Assembly (NCBI GenBank): GCA_018396565.1
Contig: JAGTQO010000081.1
Span: 1 to 6,604 of the forward strand
DNA from: Candidatus Bathyarchaeota archaeon
Lineage (GTDB): Archaea; Thermoproteota; Bathyarchaeia; 40CM-2-53-6; RBG-13-38-9
Direction of reading: 5' to 3'
Length of the DNA stretch: 6,604 bases
This document shows positions 1 through 5,834 of this stretch, one piece after another (the stretch's first letter is position 1; each line of letters starts with the position of its first letter). The notes beneath the pieces were generated by a model. It had not been told where the DNA came from. It did not search any database and saw nothing but the letters and a program-made list of their open reading frames with translations. The translations under genes were made by a program, and so were the position numbers.

Positions 1-48
1 GAAGATGCTACCATAATTACAGCGTCTGATGCATCCGCTTTTCTGTAG
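1..48 (+). CDS. Possible 3' end of an unidentified gene (partial)
   Basis: From the first base of the window a plus-strand frame stays open for 15 codons and ends in TAG at 46-48, reading EDATIITASDASAFL. Base choice looks codon-like, and the stop lies 5 bases from the stop of the convergent trmO gene, a normal tail-to-tail arrangement. The stretch is too short to assign a family, and the opposite strand is also open here, so this could be chance. The sequence to the left of the window would settle it. Confidence 0.3.
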   Translation, partial: EDATIITASDASAFL

Positions 49-53
49 GTTTG

Positions 54-572
54 TTAGAGGTAAGTGTATGTTTTTTCTATGCTTATCCCTCTTTCCTTAA
101 GCTCTTCCATGAGCGTTGTCAACCATGGAGGGAGCTCGATGTTCCTTATGCATCGGTCTGGGGTGTAGGGCTTAATATCTAAGATTGGGGTTCCATCGAA
201 GGCATCTACACCCTCAACCTTCAATATGCAGCCCCTCCTCTCTAGGAGTTTCACTATTGTTAGGCCTACTGGGTTTGGTCTATGGGGTGAGTCTAGACAG
301 AAGACTCCTACCAGTGGCAGCTCCTCTGGTTTGAATCCTAGCTTGATGAGTCTTCTATGTCTGGCTTTGAGGGTGACCTTCTGTTCATCGGTTACTTTGT
401 GCATGAAGAAGATGAGGATTATGTGTGAGAAGCCGTCTATGCCGTCCAGTGCTTCACTATACTCTTTAAGTATTTCAATTTCGGCTTCAACTCCGTGGGG
501 ATGGTGTTCTTTAACTTCATCGTCAGTGAATTTGGTTCTCACATAACCTATGGGTTTAAGAATGATCTCCAT
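54..572 (-). CDS. trmO: TrmO/TsaA-family tRNA (N6-threonylcarbamoyl-A37) N6-methyltransferase
   Basis: A 172-residue member of the UPF0066/TsaA (TrmO) family. Characterised members use S-adenosylmethionine to methylate t6A37 of ANN-decoding tRNAs to m6t6A, and act in the cytoplasm. Family signatures are visible in order: PIG at residues 7-9, GIDGFSH at 44-50, the hallmark SPHRPNPVGLT at 95-105, and GVDAFDGTPILDIKPY at 121-136. Bacterial TrmO is longer (about 235 residues) because of a C-terminal domain; this length fits the short archaeal form, with a charged helix and a tyrosine-rich tail after residue 150. The ATG at 570-572 is the natural start, since the family motif begins at residue 7. 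It lies 44 bases after the helicase stop and may be read through from it or from its own TATA box at 607-614. The family call is firm; the exact tRNA substrate is inferred. Confidence 0.92.
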   Translation of the reverse strand: MEIILKPIGYVRTKFTDDEVKEHHPHGVEAEIEILKEYSEALDGIDGFSHIILIFFMHKVTDEQKVTLKARHRRLIKLGFKPEELPLVGVFCLDSPHRPNPVGLTIVKLLERRGCILKVEGVDAFDGTPILDIKPYTPDRCIRNIELPPWLTTLMEELKERGISIEKTYTYL

Positions 573-606
573 AAATTCTTACCGAAGCAATGTTTTGGCG
601 AATTAT

Positions 607-614
607 CTTAAAAG
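607..614 (-). promoter_or_regulatory. Possible TATA box for trmO
   Basis: On the minus strand the sequence reads CTTTTAAG, centred about 38 bases before the trmO ATG. That would place transcription start about 12 bases before the ATG. It sits directly behind the helicase stop codon, in the only gap between the two genes. This is a sequence match only, and co-transcription from upstream remains possible. Confidence 0.4.
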
Positions 615-616
615 TT

Positions 617-2746
617 TCACGCCTGCTTCTTAATACTGTAGAAGTTTTCGATTCTTGAGAGTATTTTCTCTATCTTCATATGTTTTTTCATTTCCTCCCT
701 CCATTCTTTTGGGAGTCTCCACTTAAATTTCCCCGCTGCACGTCTGTCCATGATGATTATTATTCCTTTATCTTCTGGGCTGCGTAGGAGTCTCCCAGAT
801 GACTGTGCTAAGGCGTTTAGACATGGAATATCATTCACATACTCTATTGCCCTGTCTCCAAATTTCTCTCTGAAGTATCTGTAGAGGGCTGATTGTAGCT
901 CCGTTCTCTTTGGGTATGGTAGGCCAACATTGATCACGGCTGAGAGCATGCTTCTTCCTCCATTCGTCATGTCGATCCCCTCACTTATCTTTCCCCTGGC
1001 GACCCCGAAAACTACACAGTGTTCCTGGCTCTTCATGAATTTCAGTACATCTAGAATGTTTGTGGTTTTCTCTTCGATCAGAAGTGGGGTATTGAGTTTT
1101 AATATTTTTGATATTTCTCGCATAACCTCGTATGAAGGATAGTAGACGGCGACTCTTCCATTAATTTTACATATGATCTTTGTCAGGTGCTCAGCTATTC
1201 TTCTATATTCTCCCACGCTGCGTCTCTCAAATTTTGTCGTTACAGATTTGTCTACGATGATGAGTCTGTTTTCTGGTGGGAAAGGGTTTAGAGACTCTTG
1301 GTACCTGCACCGGTTTCTATCCAATCCTAAAACGTCGATGTAGTAGTCTCTATGCCATAATGTTCCAGACATCAATATTGCTGAGCGGAGCTTATTGATT
1401 ATGCTGGAGGCTAGTGAAGGGTCGAGACATCTCACTCCTAGCCTCACACGTCTCCTACCTTTCCTATCAACGTCGACCTTCACATACTTTGCGTAGCTTG
1501 AGCTTGTGAGTCTGGTCCAATCGGTTAGGAAACTTGTGCATCTGGAAAGATACGATAGTGGGCTTCCGCCGGCTTTTACCCTTTCCAGCCGAACATATTC
1601 CGCAGCATCTGAAAGCTCAGATATTATCTCATTCAGCCTATCAAATGTTATGTTGAGTCTCTCAGTTAATGGGTTGACCAGGTCTCTTGTATCAATTACA
1701 TGTTCAACATCCAGACCGTATGTGTTGTAAACGCTCTTTCCATATGTAACCATTATTTCGAGTAGATTTTCCAGTAGATCATAATCGTCTAAGCCGAATC
1801 TTCTAACCTCTTTCAATGCCCTCCTCACGGCTGTTGATGTGAGCTCATCGGAGAGGATGCCGGATGCATACTCTGGTAGATTATGCGCCTCATCGAATAC
1901 GCAGTTGATATCCCCCACTCTTATTCCAGCTTTCCCCAAGATGGCGTTTCTGACCGATTCGACTAGAATATAGTTGTAGTTTCCTATGATTATGTCCGCG
2001 TATCTTGCAAGGTTCTTAGTGACCTCGTATGGACAAACCTCCCTCTCAAGGCAGACCATGTATACCTCATCTGGGAGTAGTGGGCCTTCTATCTTGATCT
2101 TGTTCACGATTTCTTGGGTCTGCCAGCTGGGCCTCCATCCTCTGTATGTTCTGTCGTAATATTTGCATGTCCCCCCGAACCTCCCCTCCCTCATGTTTTT
2201 ACAGTAGTGTAGAAAGTCTCGATACCGGATGTCTCTCAGCTTAGGGTCTTCGATGGTGTAGGGGCACATCTCCCTCTTACTCTTGAATATGGATGCGGTG
2301 AATTTGGCGTCGCAGTTTTTCTTGATGTTTCTAAGTTCTCTAGAGTAGATTTCAAGTTGGTTTCTTGTTCTTGTCAGAATGAGGAGTCTGCCTATCGACT
2401 GTTCTAAGTCTCTGGCTGCAAAGTAGGCTGAGAGTACTGAGATTGATTTTCCGGTTCCGCATGGTGAGGATAATAGGCCGATCCTTCTATCTCTGATTGT
2501 GTCTAAGGCGGATCTTACGACTTTGAGCTGGAATGGTCGAAAACTCTGGTAGGGAAAATATTTCTTAATCAACCTATGAATCTCATCTGCATTTTTCGTC
2601 TTCAACTTCATCTCTTCGTCTGACATCTTTTTCAGGAAGGTTCCACATTTACGGCAGAAACGGCTCTTCACATAATCTTTGAAGGAATAAGTTTCGCCGC
2701 ATCTCCTGCAGAAATATAATATTTTCAAGGACAACCTATAACACAA
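617..2746 (-). CDS. XPD/Rad3-like (DEAD_2) Fe-S helicase with N-terminal zinc ribbon
   Basis: A 709-residue superfamily 2 helicase of the XPD/DinG type, expected to be an ATP-driven 5'-3' DNA unwinding enzyme in repair or replication. Motifs in order: a CxxC...CxxC zinc ribbon (Cys13, 16, 31, 34); FRPFQ at 69-73; Walker A SPCGTGKS at 94-101; four likely Fe-S cysteines (161, 182, 194, 238); DEAH at 285-288; SGT at 460-462; motif V around GKISEGID (585-592); motif VI QSSGRLLR at 648-655. The zinc ribbon is not part of classical XPD, whose helicase core begins near residue 1. The start is TTG at 2744-2746, two bases after the stop of the DUF72 gene, with only weak ribosome-binding sequence. In-frame TTGs at 2734 and 2728 are alternatives, while the first ATG (2626) would remove the zinc ribbon. 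It may be orthologous to archaeal XPD or be a side branch; I cannot tell which. Confidence 0.9.
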   Translation of the reverse strand: MCYRLSLKILYFCRRCGETYSFKDYVKSRFCRKCGTFLKKMSDEEMKLKTKNADEIHRLIKKYFPYQSFRPFQLKVVRSALDTIRDRRIGLLSSPCGTGKSISVLSAYFAARDLEQSIGRLLILTRTRNQLEIYSRELRNIKKNCDAKFTASIFKSKREMCPYTIEDPKLRDIRYRDFLHYCKNMREGRFGGTCKYYDRTYRGWRPSWQTQEIVNKIKIEGPLLPDEVYMVCLEREVCPYEVTKNLARYADIIIGNYNYILVESVRNAILGKAGIRVGDINCVFDEAHNLPEYASGILSDELTSTAVRRALKEVRRFGLDDYDLLENLLEIMVTYGKSVYNTYGLDVEHVIDTRDLVNPLTERLNITFDRLNEIISELSDAAEYVRLERVKAGGSPLSYLSRCTSFLTDWTRLTSSSYAKYVKVDVDRKGRRRVRLGVRCLDPSLASSIINKLRSAILMSGTLWHRDYYIDVLGLDRNRCRYQESLNPFPPENRLIIVDKSVTTKFERRSVGEYRRIAEHLTKIICKINGRVAVYYPSYEVMREISKILKLNTPLLIEEKTTNILDVLKFMKSQEHCVVFGVARGKISEGIDMTNGGRSMLSAVINVGLPYPKRTELQSALYRYFREKFGDRAIEYVNDIPCLNALAQSSGRLLRSPEDKGIIIIMDRRAAGKFKWRLPKEWREEMKKHMKIEKILSRIENFYSIKKQA

Positions 2747-2748
2747 AC

Positions 2749-3450
2749 TTACCGCATATTCCTTAATATGTTCAGCATCTTCCTTGAATTTATGAGCATA
2801 GCGTGGTTGTTGTTGAAGAATATGTAGGCTTTCCTAGGTTTGGCTTCAAGAATTCTCCCAGCAACATCGTTCAACTCCTCATCGCTGTACAGGTGTGAGT
2901 ACCATTCGCTTCTGCCATGCATCCTCTCATAGACTAATCCGTTCATGTTGTAGACTTGGAGGGTGAAGTCTGGTGAGTCGACGCTCACCCATGTCAAACC
3001 TAACCTTGAAGCCCAATCCAACCAATCCTCACTGAACCATTTCTGGTTTCTAACCTCGAGGGCGAACCTTTCTCTGAGCTTTGTTCTCTCAAAGAATATT
3101 TCTATCGCAGGGGCGGATTTAGGGGTTGTAGATGGTGGGAGCTGGAAAAGGTAGAAGTCTATGTTCGGGTCTAGGGGTTTGAAGAGGCTTTGAAACTTCA
3201 TCCACGACTGGAAGGCCCTATCATTAAACTTGAAAGTGTGCGTTACTAGACGGTTGACCTTGACAGCCCACCTCAAACCCTTACCTTTGCCAGCCCAAGA
3301 TTTAACCATGCTAGGATATGGGAAACGGTAGAAGCTCGCGTTCAACTCGACAGCGTTCAAACCTGAATTGGCAACATACCAGTCGAGGCTACCCCCCTCA
3401 TTCCATGAGTAGAACCAGCCTGAAGTGCCTATGTAGCACTCCAAAATCAA
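2749..3450 (-). CDS. DUF72 (YecE-like) family protein
   Basis: A 233-residue protein of the DUF72 family, a TIM-barrel-like fold whose biochemical role is not established. The family start IGTSGWFYSWN is at residues 7-17, followed by LNAVELNASFYRFP (31-44), WAVKVNRLVTH (61-71), FYLFQLPPS (99-107), ALEVRNQKWF (130-139) and the closing AYIFFNNNHAM (208-218). Length and motif order are normal, so it appears intact. The start is TTG at 3448-3450: the codon before it is TGG and the one before that is a TAG stop, and no ATG is available before the conserved N-terminus. TTG at 3442-3444 is the only close alternative. There is no evident Shine-Dalgarno sequence, but a TATA-like element 30 bases upstream would fit a nearly leaderless transcript. 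It is the first gene of a run with the helicase, spaced by 2 bases, which suggests translational coupling. Confidence 0.9.
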   Translation of the reverse strand: MILECYIGTSGWFYSWNEGGSLDWYVANSGLNAVELNASFYRFPYPSMVKSWAGKGKGLRWAVKVNRLVTHTFKFNDRAFQSWMKFQSLFKPLDPNIDFYLFQLPPSTTPKSAPAIEIFFERTKLRERFALEVRNQKWFSEDWLDWASRLGLTWVSVDSPDFTLQVYNMNGLVYERMHGRSEWYSHLYSDEELNDVAGRILEAKPRKAYIFFNNNHAMLINSRKMLNILRNMR

Positions 3451-3451
3451 C

Positions 3452-3469
3452 CACTACGTTAAACGTGTG
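3452..3469. repeat. Imperfect inverted repeat at the start of the DUF72 gene
   Basis: ACGTT and AACGT face each other around a single A (3456-3466). The match extends outward to CAC and GTG if one unpaired T is allowed. It lies just 2 bases upstream of the TTG start, where a bound protein could block transcription start. It may also be chance, given its small size. Confidence 0.25.
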
Positions 3470-3476
3470 AGACCTA

Positions 3477-3484
3477 TCATAAAA
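3477..3484 (-). promoter_or_regulatory. Possible TATA box for the DUF72-helicase run
   Basis: The minus strand reads TTTTATGA, centred 30 bases before the TTG start of the DUF72 gene. Archaeal TATA boxes sit about 26 bases before transcription start, so the transcript would begin about 4 bases before the start codon, matching the absence of a ribosome-binding site. This is inference from spacing only. Confidence 0.35.
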
Positions 3485-3538
3485 GGAGTTTGCTGTCATT
3501 AGAATTTATGTTGAGTCGTCGATTCTGCGGATGGGATT

Positions 3539-3556
3539 TTGATGAATGAGCATCAA
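3539..3556. repeat. Perfect 6-bp inverted repeat upstream of the winged-helix gene
   Basis: TTGATG and CATCAA are perfect inverted copies separated by six bases. The repeat abuts a TATA-like stretch (3558-3566) that would serve the winged-helix gene. Size and spacing suit a dimeric winged-helix regulator, so self-regulation by the downstream product is a reasonable but untested idea. Confidence 0.3.
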
Positions 3557-3557
3557 C

Positions 3558-3566
3558 CTTTATCTT
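3558..3566 (+). promoter_or_regulatory. Weak TATA-like element for the winged-helix gene
   Basis: CTTTATCTT lies about 62 bases before the GTG start, which would give a leader of roughly 35-40 bases. The match to the archaeal TATA consensus is modest. A leader of this length agrees with the good Shine-Dalgarno sequence (GAGGT) at 3614-3618. Confidence 0.3.
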
Positions 3567-3623
3567 TGCACTCATCCAATACTATGAATCAAGTCTGCCT
3601 AGTGCTGGTTAGAGAGGTTTATT

Positions 3624-3950
3624 GTGGTGGATTTGCCGGTGATAGGTGGATACAGGGACAGAGTGTATATTCGTAAAGACATAATAATGAAGCTCGTGCA
3701 GTATGGGTCTCTGAATCAAACCGCTCTATTAAGCTACTGTGGATTGAACTTGCAGAAACATAAGTCTATACTTGAAGAGATGGAGTCTAAAGGCCTCATA
3801 GAGAAGATTGAGGTCCATCATGGTCAGAAGAAGATAACAGTGTATAAGGTGACCAATGCTGGAGTGGAGTTCTGTCGAAGGATCCTTGAACCTTACGAGG
3901 CCATGTTCCCAAGGATAAAGAAGGATATGTTAACAAAGTTACGGAACTAA
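3624..3950 (+). CDS. Small winged helix-turn-helix DNA-binding protein
   Basis: A 108-residue protein with the shape of archaeal winged-helix regulators of the HTH_45/ArnR1-like kind. Residues about 15-60 form the helical part, with recognition-helix style sequence LLSYCGLNLQKHKSILEEM at 35-53. KGLIEKI (56-62) is followed by a two-strand wing with an HHGQKK turn (64-69) and ITVYKVTNAG at 70-79. A C-terminal helix follows and may dimerise. There is no membrane segment or sensor domain. Start: GTG at 3624, with GTG at 3627 equally possible; GAGGT at 3614-3618 stands 5 and 8 bases before them. It is followed after 21 bases by a two-helix membrane protein in the same direction, so the two are probably co-transcribed. 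The fold call is good; the target is unknown, with the inverted repeat at 3539-3556 a candidate. Confidence 0.8.
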   Translation: MVDLPVIGGYRDRVYIRKDIIMKLVQYGSLNQTALLSYCGLNLQKHKSILEEMESKGLIEKIEVHHGQKKITVYKVTNAGVEFCRRILEPYEAMFPRIKKDMLTKLRN

Positions 3951-3971
3951 TATATTATCCGTGTCTGGGCC

Positions 3972-4376
3972 ATGAAGTTGGTTGGGAGCATGAGTGATGC
4001 GGAGGAGAGGAGGGGTGGGGAGCCGAGACTCCTAGATATGATAGACGCCTTGATCATGCATATAAACGATGAGAGAACCTGGTTTAACATTCTCATAGCT
4101 ACATCGATCCTCGCAGCTCCAGTATCCATATTATTCACATTATTTCTGTTGCTCCACAGGAGGCTACTGGCCTTCATCTTCAGGTTCGACCCGCTCCTTG
4201 GAACATTTGCAATCGTCTACTTCATCATTATTCTTGTTGTGTCCCTACTATGGTTGACTGTTGGCATCAAAGAGTTTAGGTTTCTATCAGAATGGAACAG
4301 CAGGTTCAGAAGATACTTCTCTTTGAAAGAGCAGCTTGACAGGGAGTTGCGTGCCGAGTTTGGAGAGGGGAGTTGA
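3972..4376 (+). CDS. Hypothetical protein with two membrane helices
   Basis: A 134-residue protein of no family I recognise. A charged N-terminus (residues 1-36) is followed by a hydrophobic helix at about 38-61, a short basic and aromatic linker, a second helix at about 76-99, and a charged, probably helical tail (102-131) rich in Arg, Lys and Glu. Both ends would lie on the same side of the membrane, probably inside. The start is ATG at 3972-3974; ATG at 3990 (residue 7) is an alternative, and neither has a good Shine-Dalgarno sequence. It lies 21 bases after the winged-helix gene, so it likely shares its transcript. The base pattern is coding-like and no lesions are seen. The pairing of a small DNA-binding protein with a small membrane protein is suggestive of sensing, but no function can be assigned. 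Confidence 0.7.
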   Translation: MKLVGSMSDAEERRGGEPRLLDMIDALIMHINDERTWFNILIATSILAAPVSILFTLFLLLHRRLLAFIFRFDPLLGTFAIVYFIIILVVSLLWLTVGIKEFRFLSEWNSRFRRYFSLKEQLDRELRAEFGEGS

Positions 4377-4509
4377 AAGCCCCGATCTCATCAAACCCTC
4401 TTCGAAGACGATCTGCTGTTGTGGGTGAATTGGCTGAATCGAATGTAGAACAAAGTTAACTAACAATGGTTCGCAAGATGAATATTCTTAACTTATGAAT
4501 ATGTTCTTT

Positions 4510-4517
4510 GGAGGTGA
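4510..4517 (+). promoter_or_regulatory. Strong Shine-Dalgarno sequence deciding a TTG start
   Basis: GGAGGTGA is an excellent match to the end of archaeal 16S rRNA and ends 8 bases before TTG at 4526. This argues against the upstream in-frame TTG at 4508 and GTG at 4514, which would overlap the site. A nearer ATG at 4521 (3 bases away) opens only a 12-codon frame. Confidence 0.75.
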
Positions 4518-4525
4518 GATATGCC

Positions 4526-5035
4526 TTGTATAAATTATCAGTTCCTGCAGTCGCTCTAGTAGCAACGATGATTGCTCTACTCATACCTGCCCCAGCCCTG
4601 GCAGTATCTATCGAACCGGAAGTCAAGGTAGGAGAAGTATACGTTGTGTCGACGATTACAGGAGTTGCCAAGGCATACATTGGAGGACGAGAAGTGACTT
4701 TACCGGCCATACTGGAGATGAGGTGTAGGGTGACTGAGGTTGGTGCAAGATTCGTCCTATTCAGAGTTGCCGGAGGCACATTGAGGCTTGGCGAGACCGC
4801 CTACAATATTGTCGACGGATGGTGGCGAGGCATCTATGATAAGAAGACCGAGAGATCACTTGTGGAGATTACAGCAGTCGATGGAACCGACGGTAGAATA
4901 CATGTAATCCTCACTGGGGACGATGCAAGACACACACCTGGAGGAACTTTCATGGTAATCATCGGATTTCTAAAAGACCATGACAATGTCTACTGGAGGC
5001 TGAGGATCATGGCGTGGAGATTCAGATTGACTTGA
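4526..5035 (+). CDS. Exported hypothetical protein with signal peptide
   Basis: A 169-residue protein from the TTG at 4526, chosen because GGAGGTGA stands 8 bases before it. Residues 1-26 are a classic signal peptide: a short MYK start, a long hydrophobic stretch of Val, Ala, Leu and Ile, and a PAPALA cleavage region before VSIEP. The mature part (about 140 residues) is rich in Val, Thr, Gly and Arg with alternating hydrophobic pattern, suggesting a beta-sheet domain outside the cell. It has one Cys and no C-terminal membrane anchor. I do not recognise the family. It ends shortly after DNVYWRLRIMAWRF, and I cannot exclude loss of a longer C-terminus. It sits 149 bases beyond the membrane protein gene, so it probably has its own promoter, possibly the AT-rich stretch around 4480-4503. 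Confidence 0.7.
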   Translation: MYKLSVPAVALVATMIALLIPAPALAVSIEPEVKVGEVYVVSTITGVAKAYIGGREVTLPAILEMRCRVTEVGARFVLFRVAGGTLRLGETAYNIVDGWWRGIYDKKTERSLVEITAVDGTDGRIHVILTGDDARHTPGGTFMVIIGFLKDHDNVYWRLRIMAWRFRLT

Positions 5036-5044
5036 ATATACCCA

Positions 5045-5058
5045 CCTTTTTTATATTT
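5045..5058 (+). terminator. T-rich stretch after the exported-protein gene
   Basis: A run of T residues followed by TATATTT begins 10 bases after the TGA. Archaeal transcription commonly ends in such T tracts. The same bases would also serve as a TATA box for the short frame at 5089-5238, so terminator and promoter readings cannot be separated. Confidence 0.4.
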
Positions 5059-5088
5059 CTAACATCTTGACAGTTAAGGATATTTCAC

Positions 5089-5238
5089 ATGGTTAGGGTC
5101 TGTTTGGAACACCCCAGGTCCCCAGCACTTTCACCAGTACCATACATCGTCCCAAGCCTGAATGCGCTATCTATCATTAACATTTCGATCCTAAGCTGTC
5201 CAGCAACGCTGATAAGTGACATACAGCTAGATCAATAA
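5089..5238 (+). CDS. Doubtful 49-codon open reading frame
   Basis: ATG at 5089 opens a frame of 49 codons ending in TAA at 5236. AAGGA at 5076-5080 lies 8 bases before the ATG, and a TATA-like element lies about 37 bases before it, so the expression signals are better than chance would usually give. The product, beginning MVRVCLEHPRSPALSPVPY, is neutral, rich in Ser, Pro and Ile, and matches nothing I know. A caution: the minus strand is also open here for 45 codons (5085-5222), so either strand, a structured RNA or a decayed sequence could explain this GC-richer island. Confidence 0.25.
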   Translation: MVRVCLEHPRSPALSPVPYIVPSLNALSIINISILSCPATLISDIQLDQ

Positions 5239-5415
5239 ATCGAGAATCTAATGTCTAGACAATTTCTATTATTTTCCCGAAGTTATTCATGTCTTAAGAT
5301 ATCAGTTTAAGTATTTCATATTCTCGCTTTATTAGTTTGAGTCATTATTTCAGGATAATAATTTTGAGGTCTATAAAAGTCTTAGACTGATACTTTGATA
5401 CTACTTAGTATTCGA
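5239..5415. other. AT-rich spacer with no gene seen
   Basis: No frame of useful length and no ribosome-binding site are seen on either strand. It holds a perfect 10-bp palindrome TGTCTAGACA (5252-5261) and a TATA-like CTATAAAAG (5371-5379) leading into a small inverted repeat AGTCT-T-AGACT (5378-5388). None has a clear gene to serve. Confidence 0.6.
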
Positions 5416-5674
5416 TTACTTTTTGACGTAACTCAACAAAAAGGCTATTATGCCAACTATTATATTTCATAGAACTATGTCGGTAACTAAATTTAGCACG
5501 TCAACTCTCCCATGGAAAGTATTGTGGGGCTATGATCATTCGGAAAAGCCAAGGTAGAGGGTATCCGTACCAGACTGCACCTACAAGTCTAGGTGGTGTA
5601 TTAGAGAATAGGCCGGTTAAGAGGGTTAGGGCTAACCCGCAGAGCACCGCATATATTGGAGTCTTCACTTCCAT
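5416..5674 (-). pseudogene. Broken small two-helix membrane protein gene
   Basis: The first part starts at ATG 5674 with GAGGAT (5679-5684) in front. It encodes a first membrane helix (residues about 6-23) and then RLVGAVWYGYPLPWLFR, which I recognise from a family of small archaeal membrane proteins where an aromatic-GxPLPW motif follows the first helix. That frame stops at TGA 5501-5503. The missing second half is found one base over on the same strand: DVLNLVTDIVL, a TGA at 5467-5469, then NIIVGIIAFLLSYVKK and TAA at 5416-5418. In my recollection of the family the residue at this TGA is a Trp after the conserved Asp. So the gene has a one-base shift plus one nonsense change (TGG to TGA). 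Intact, it would be about 85 residues. An ORF caller would merge its first half with unrelated upstream codons (5675-5827). Confidence 0.6.
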
Positions 5675-5678
5675 AAAG

Positions 5679-5684
5679 ATCCTC
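5679..5684 (-). promoter_or_regulatory. Shine-Dalgarno sequence of the broken membrane protein gene
   Basis: On the minus strand GAGGAT precedes the ATG at 5674 by four bases (six from the GAGG core). It fixes this ATG as the original start rather than the in-frame codons further upstream. Confidence 0.55.
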
Positions 5685-5707
5685 TTACCGTGATAGATAG
5701 TGTGCTG

Positions 5708-5717
5708 ATTTAAAAAT
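5708..5717 (-). promoter_or_regulatory. TATA box of the broken membrane protein gene
   Basis: The minus strand reads ATTTTTAAAT, a good archaeal TATA box, centred 38 bases before the ATG at 5674. Transcription would start about 12 bases before the ATG, leaving room for the Shine-Dalgarno sequence. This preserved promoter in front of a broken gene suggests recent decay. Confidence 0.5.
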
Positions 5718-5786
5718 CCTTGTAAAATTAAGTCTAAAGATGATTCTTCATCTCCACATTCAGTGGATAATTTTGAACTTTCCCCC

Positions 5787-5834
5787 TCACATTCGGCTTT
5801 GATGAAGACAGGTTGCATTGATAACAACTCTTAT
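5787..5834 (-). pseudogene. Possible start of a deleted PIN-like (DUF3368-type) toxin gene
   Basis: Directly overlapping the end of the antitoxin remnant, a shifted frame reads ATA-initiated RVVINATCLHQSRM and then TGA. RVVINAT resembles the first strand of DUF3368 PIN-like toxins, where an Asn replaces the first PIN Asp (as in VVSNTTPLI). The junction reads ATAA where antitoxin-toxin pairs often have the overlap ATGA; one G to A change would have removed the start codon and turned TGA into TAA. After about ten codons the similarity ends, so the rest of the toxin appears deleted. The match is short, and chance cannot be excluded. Confidence 0.35.

Noticed and set aside
226..1730. Several plus-strand frames over trmO and the helicase
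   Set aside because: They are antisense to well-supported genes and show no family signatures.
4399..4408. Palindrome TCTTCGAAGA after the membrane protein gene
   Set aside because: It is short, not followed by a T run, and not positioned at a promoter; chance is likely.
3947..4779. Minus-strand frames opposite the membrane and exported protein genes
   Set aside because: The plus-strand genes have better starts, membrane helices and a signal peptide; the opposite frames look like shadows.
5501..5827. A 108-residue minus-strand frame read as a single protein
   Set aside because: Its first 51 codons show no family pattern and contain a TATA box and Shine-Dalgarno sequence for the ATG at 5674. 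The part after 5674 is the first half of a broken membrane protein gene.
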